6,161 bases of DNA, from contig JAITOI010000089.1 of NCBI GenBank assembly GCA_031289995.1, forward strand, positions 1-6,161, read 5' to 3'. The position numbers and the translations under genes were made by a program. Source of the DNA: Prevotellaceae bacterium. GTDB taxonomy: Bacteria > Bacteroidota > Bacteroidia > Bacteroidales > UBA932. Of the stretch, positions 5,901 to 6,161 are shown one piece after another. The notes beneath the pieces were generated by a model. It had not been told where the DNA came from. It was given only the letters and a program-made list of their open reading frames with translations, and searched no databases. Every line of letters begins with the position of its first letter. Position 1 is the first letter of the stretch.

Positions 5901-6006
5901 CGCGCACGCCAAGCGAGGTGTAGCCAATCAGCCCGAAAATGATGATGACAATCACGAACACGGTGGTGAGCACCGGACGGTTGATGGAGGTGGAGGAGAG
6001 AGACAT
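2983..6006 (-). CDS. RND multidrug efflux permease, HAE1 (AcrB-like) family
   Basis: An inner-membrane proton/drug antiporter that forms a trimer and exports hydrophobic compounds through a periplasmic adaptor and outer-membrane channel. The 1007 residues are a full-length family size. TM1 is about 12-31, followed by a large periplasmic porter/docking loop (32-332); TM2-TM6 lie at about 333-482, TM7 at 524-541, a second periplasmic loop at 542-843, and TM8-TM12 at about 844-998. The proton relay is intact: GLVVDDAIV gives Asp400/Asp401 in TM4, GLVSKNGILIVEFAN gives Lys912 in TM10, and SRFRPILMTS gives Arg942 and Thr949, matching AcrB D407/D408, K940, R971 and T978. The Asp pair and TM10 Lys place it with HAE1, not with heavy-metal CusA types. 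No adaptor gene is adjacent downstream, and the gene just upstream ends as a beta-barrel, which is not the usual adaptor-permease order. The start codon touches a heptamer array, and the stop lies in an octamer array. Substrate unknown. Confidence 0.95.
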   Translation of the reverse strand: MSLSSTSINRPVLTTVFVIVIIIFGLIGYTSLGVREYPSVDPPIISVSTSYIGANADIIEKQITEPLEQSINGIEGIRSITSTSSVGQSRITVEFELSREMESAANDVRDKVSNATRLLPKDCDPPTVSKADADSDPIMMVGIQSESRSLLELSEIADLTYKEQLQTISGVSAISIWGEKRWAMRLWMDPTKLAGYGLTPIDVRDAMLRENVELPSGMIEGTTMSLSIRAQGLLTSPEDFNKLIIAQDGDRVVRFRDVGYAELGPEDLRSVMKQDGVPGVGVGVIPQPGSNHIEIADEVYKRMVQIKKTLPDDVEVNFIYDNTRFIRSSINEVLETIIVAFLLVVFIIFLFLRDWRTTLIPTVVIPVSLVGSFFIMYIAGFSINTLSLLAIVLAIGLVVDDAIVMMENIYVKVEAGLSPREAGIKGANEIFFAIVSTTITLVAVFLPIVFLEGTTGRLFREFSVVIAGAVLISAFVALTFTPMLSTIVLKRRERQTWFYRVTEPFFVGLNNGYRRTLTAFMRFRWIAIVVLLGLGSAIYYLWNTIPSEMAPLEDRSLIIVRSSGVEGSTYDYMTRYVDDVTRAVEDNVPETQIIMSRAFAGGGFARVMLTPPLERERTQQQVFESLAPKLYPLTDARAFAMQQSTFGGQRVRQPVQYVLQAINLDKLKEFVPKFMAKVNENSTFQMADVDLKFTKPEVRVEINRDKANLMGVSTQNIGQTLQLGLSGQRFGYFFINSKQYQVIGQMDRQQSSKTLDLKSIYVRSNANEMVQLDNLVMLRETSTPPNLYRYNRFVSATVSAGLSNGKTIGDGLDEMDQIAEETLDETFRTALAGESKEFRDSASSLMFAFLLALVLIYLVLAAQFESFRDPLIIMFTVPLAVFGALFFLWANEKTMNIFSEIGIIMLVGLVSKNGILIVEFANQRKADGASIREAILEAASSRFRPILMTSLSTILGALPLVMAAGEGANSRIMMGTAVVGGLGISLLLTLYVVPAMYTYITTSKLKI

Positions 6007-6054
6007 TTGGGATTTGAGATTTGAGATTTAAAATTTAAAATTTACGATTTGAAG
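6006..6054. repeat. Heptamer array between the beta-barrel gene and the RND gene
   Basis: Seven consecutive 7-bp units read TTTGGGA, TTTGAGA, TTTGAGA, TTTAAAA, TTTAAAA, TTTACGA, TTTGAAG on the plus strand. The array shares a base with the RND start codon (cat at 6004-6006), fills the whole 35-bp gap, and continues through the stop codon and last four codons of the upstream gene. No Shine-Dalgarno or TAnnTTTG box is visible within it. Confidence 0.8.
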
Positions 6055-6161
6055 ATGTAGCGGAGGGCAATGCGTATGCCGCCTAAAGCCTGTATGGGCA
6101 AGGTTCCCGACGTGTACCGCGTGCCCGCACCGTACTTGCCGTTGGGCTGCAAAAGGAAAAC
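6042..6161 (-). CDS. C-terminus of an outer-membrane beta-barrel protein (probably TonB-dependent receptor)
   Basis: The last 39 codons of a leftward gene entering from the right edge, ending at the TAA at 6044-6042. The final residues GGIRIALRYIFKS show the alternating polar/hydrophobic pattern with aromatic residues near the end that is typical of the last strand of an outer-membrane barrel. The preceding QPNGKYGAGTRYTSGTLPIQA looks like a surface loop followed by the return turn seen in large Bacteroidetes TonB-dependent or Oar-like barrels. It does not resemble the end of a TolC channel or a membrane-fusion adaptor. Only 35 bp, all heptamer repeat, separate it from the RND start, so co-transcription is likely. 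The exact family cannot be fixed from this fragment. Confidence 0.6.
   Translation of the reverse strand, partial: VFLLQPNGKYGAGTRYTSGTLPIQALGGIRIALRYIFKS

Noticed and set aside
4522..6024. 500-codon open frame on the plus strand antisense to the RND permease
   Set aside because: It is the mirror of a certain gene in GC-rich codons; the product is His/Arg/Asp-rich low complexity with no family signature.

Overview
The window most likely comes from a member of the Bacteroidota. Three things point there: a leftward promoter near position 60-92 that matches the Bacteroidetes consensus (TTTG, about 20 nt, TAnnTTTG); a small helix-turn-helix protein of a type common in that phylum; and an RND permease whose N-terminus has the usual Bacteroidetes form (REYPSVDPP). 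No start codon has a convincing Shine-Dalgarno sequence, which also fits. Phylum is an inference; species cannot be told.

Layout, left to right. Positions 1-51 hold the first 17 codons of a leftward gene that runs off the edge. Positions 52-471 hold no gene but carry its promoter, several inverted repeats, a terminator-like hairpin and two copies of a ~35-nt direct repeat. Positions 472-885 (+) encode a 137-residue HTH protein with a C-terminal coiled coil. Positions 886-1147 are intergenic, with a set of 10-bp phased repeats and a leftward terminator. From 1148 to the right edge everything is on the minus strand. In transcription order this is the C-terminus of an outer-membrane beta-barrel protein (6042-6161), an RND efflux permease (2983-6006), an Ogt/MGMT DNA repair methyltransferase (2391-2849) and a cytoplasmic type I L-asparaginase (1148-2167), ending at a hairpin plus T-run at 1081-1106. 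The genes are co-directional and could be one transcript, but their functions are not obviously linked. No membrane-fusion adaptor or TolC gene is visible beside the permease.

The most unusual feature is the intergenic DNA of the minus-strand block. Every gap consists largely of short-period repeats: heptamers between the beta-barrel gene and the permease; octamers in opposite orientations (a 30-bp inverted repeat) after the permease; an ATTCGTG-type repeat just before both ogt and ansA; and a 17-unit mixed 7/8-mer array between ogt and ansA. The repeats touch or contribute start and stop codons. On the left side, the duplicated element lies over the -33 box of the leftward promoter and over the start codon of the HTH gene, so it is a candidate operator for that regulator.
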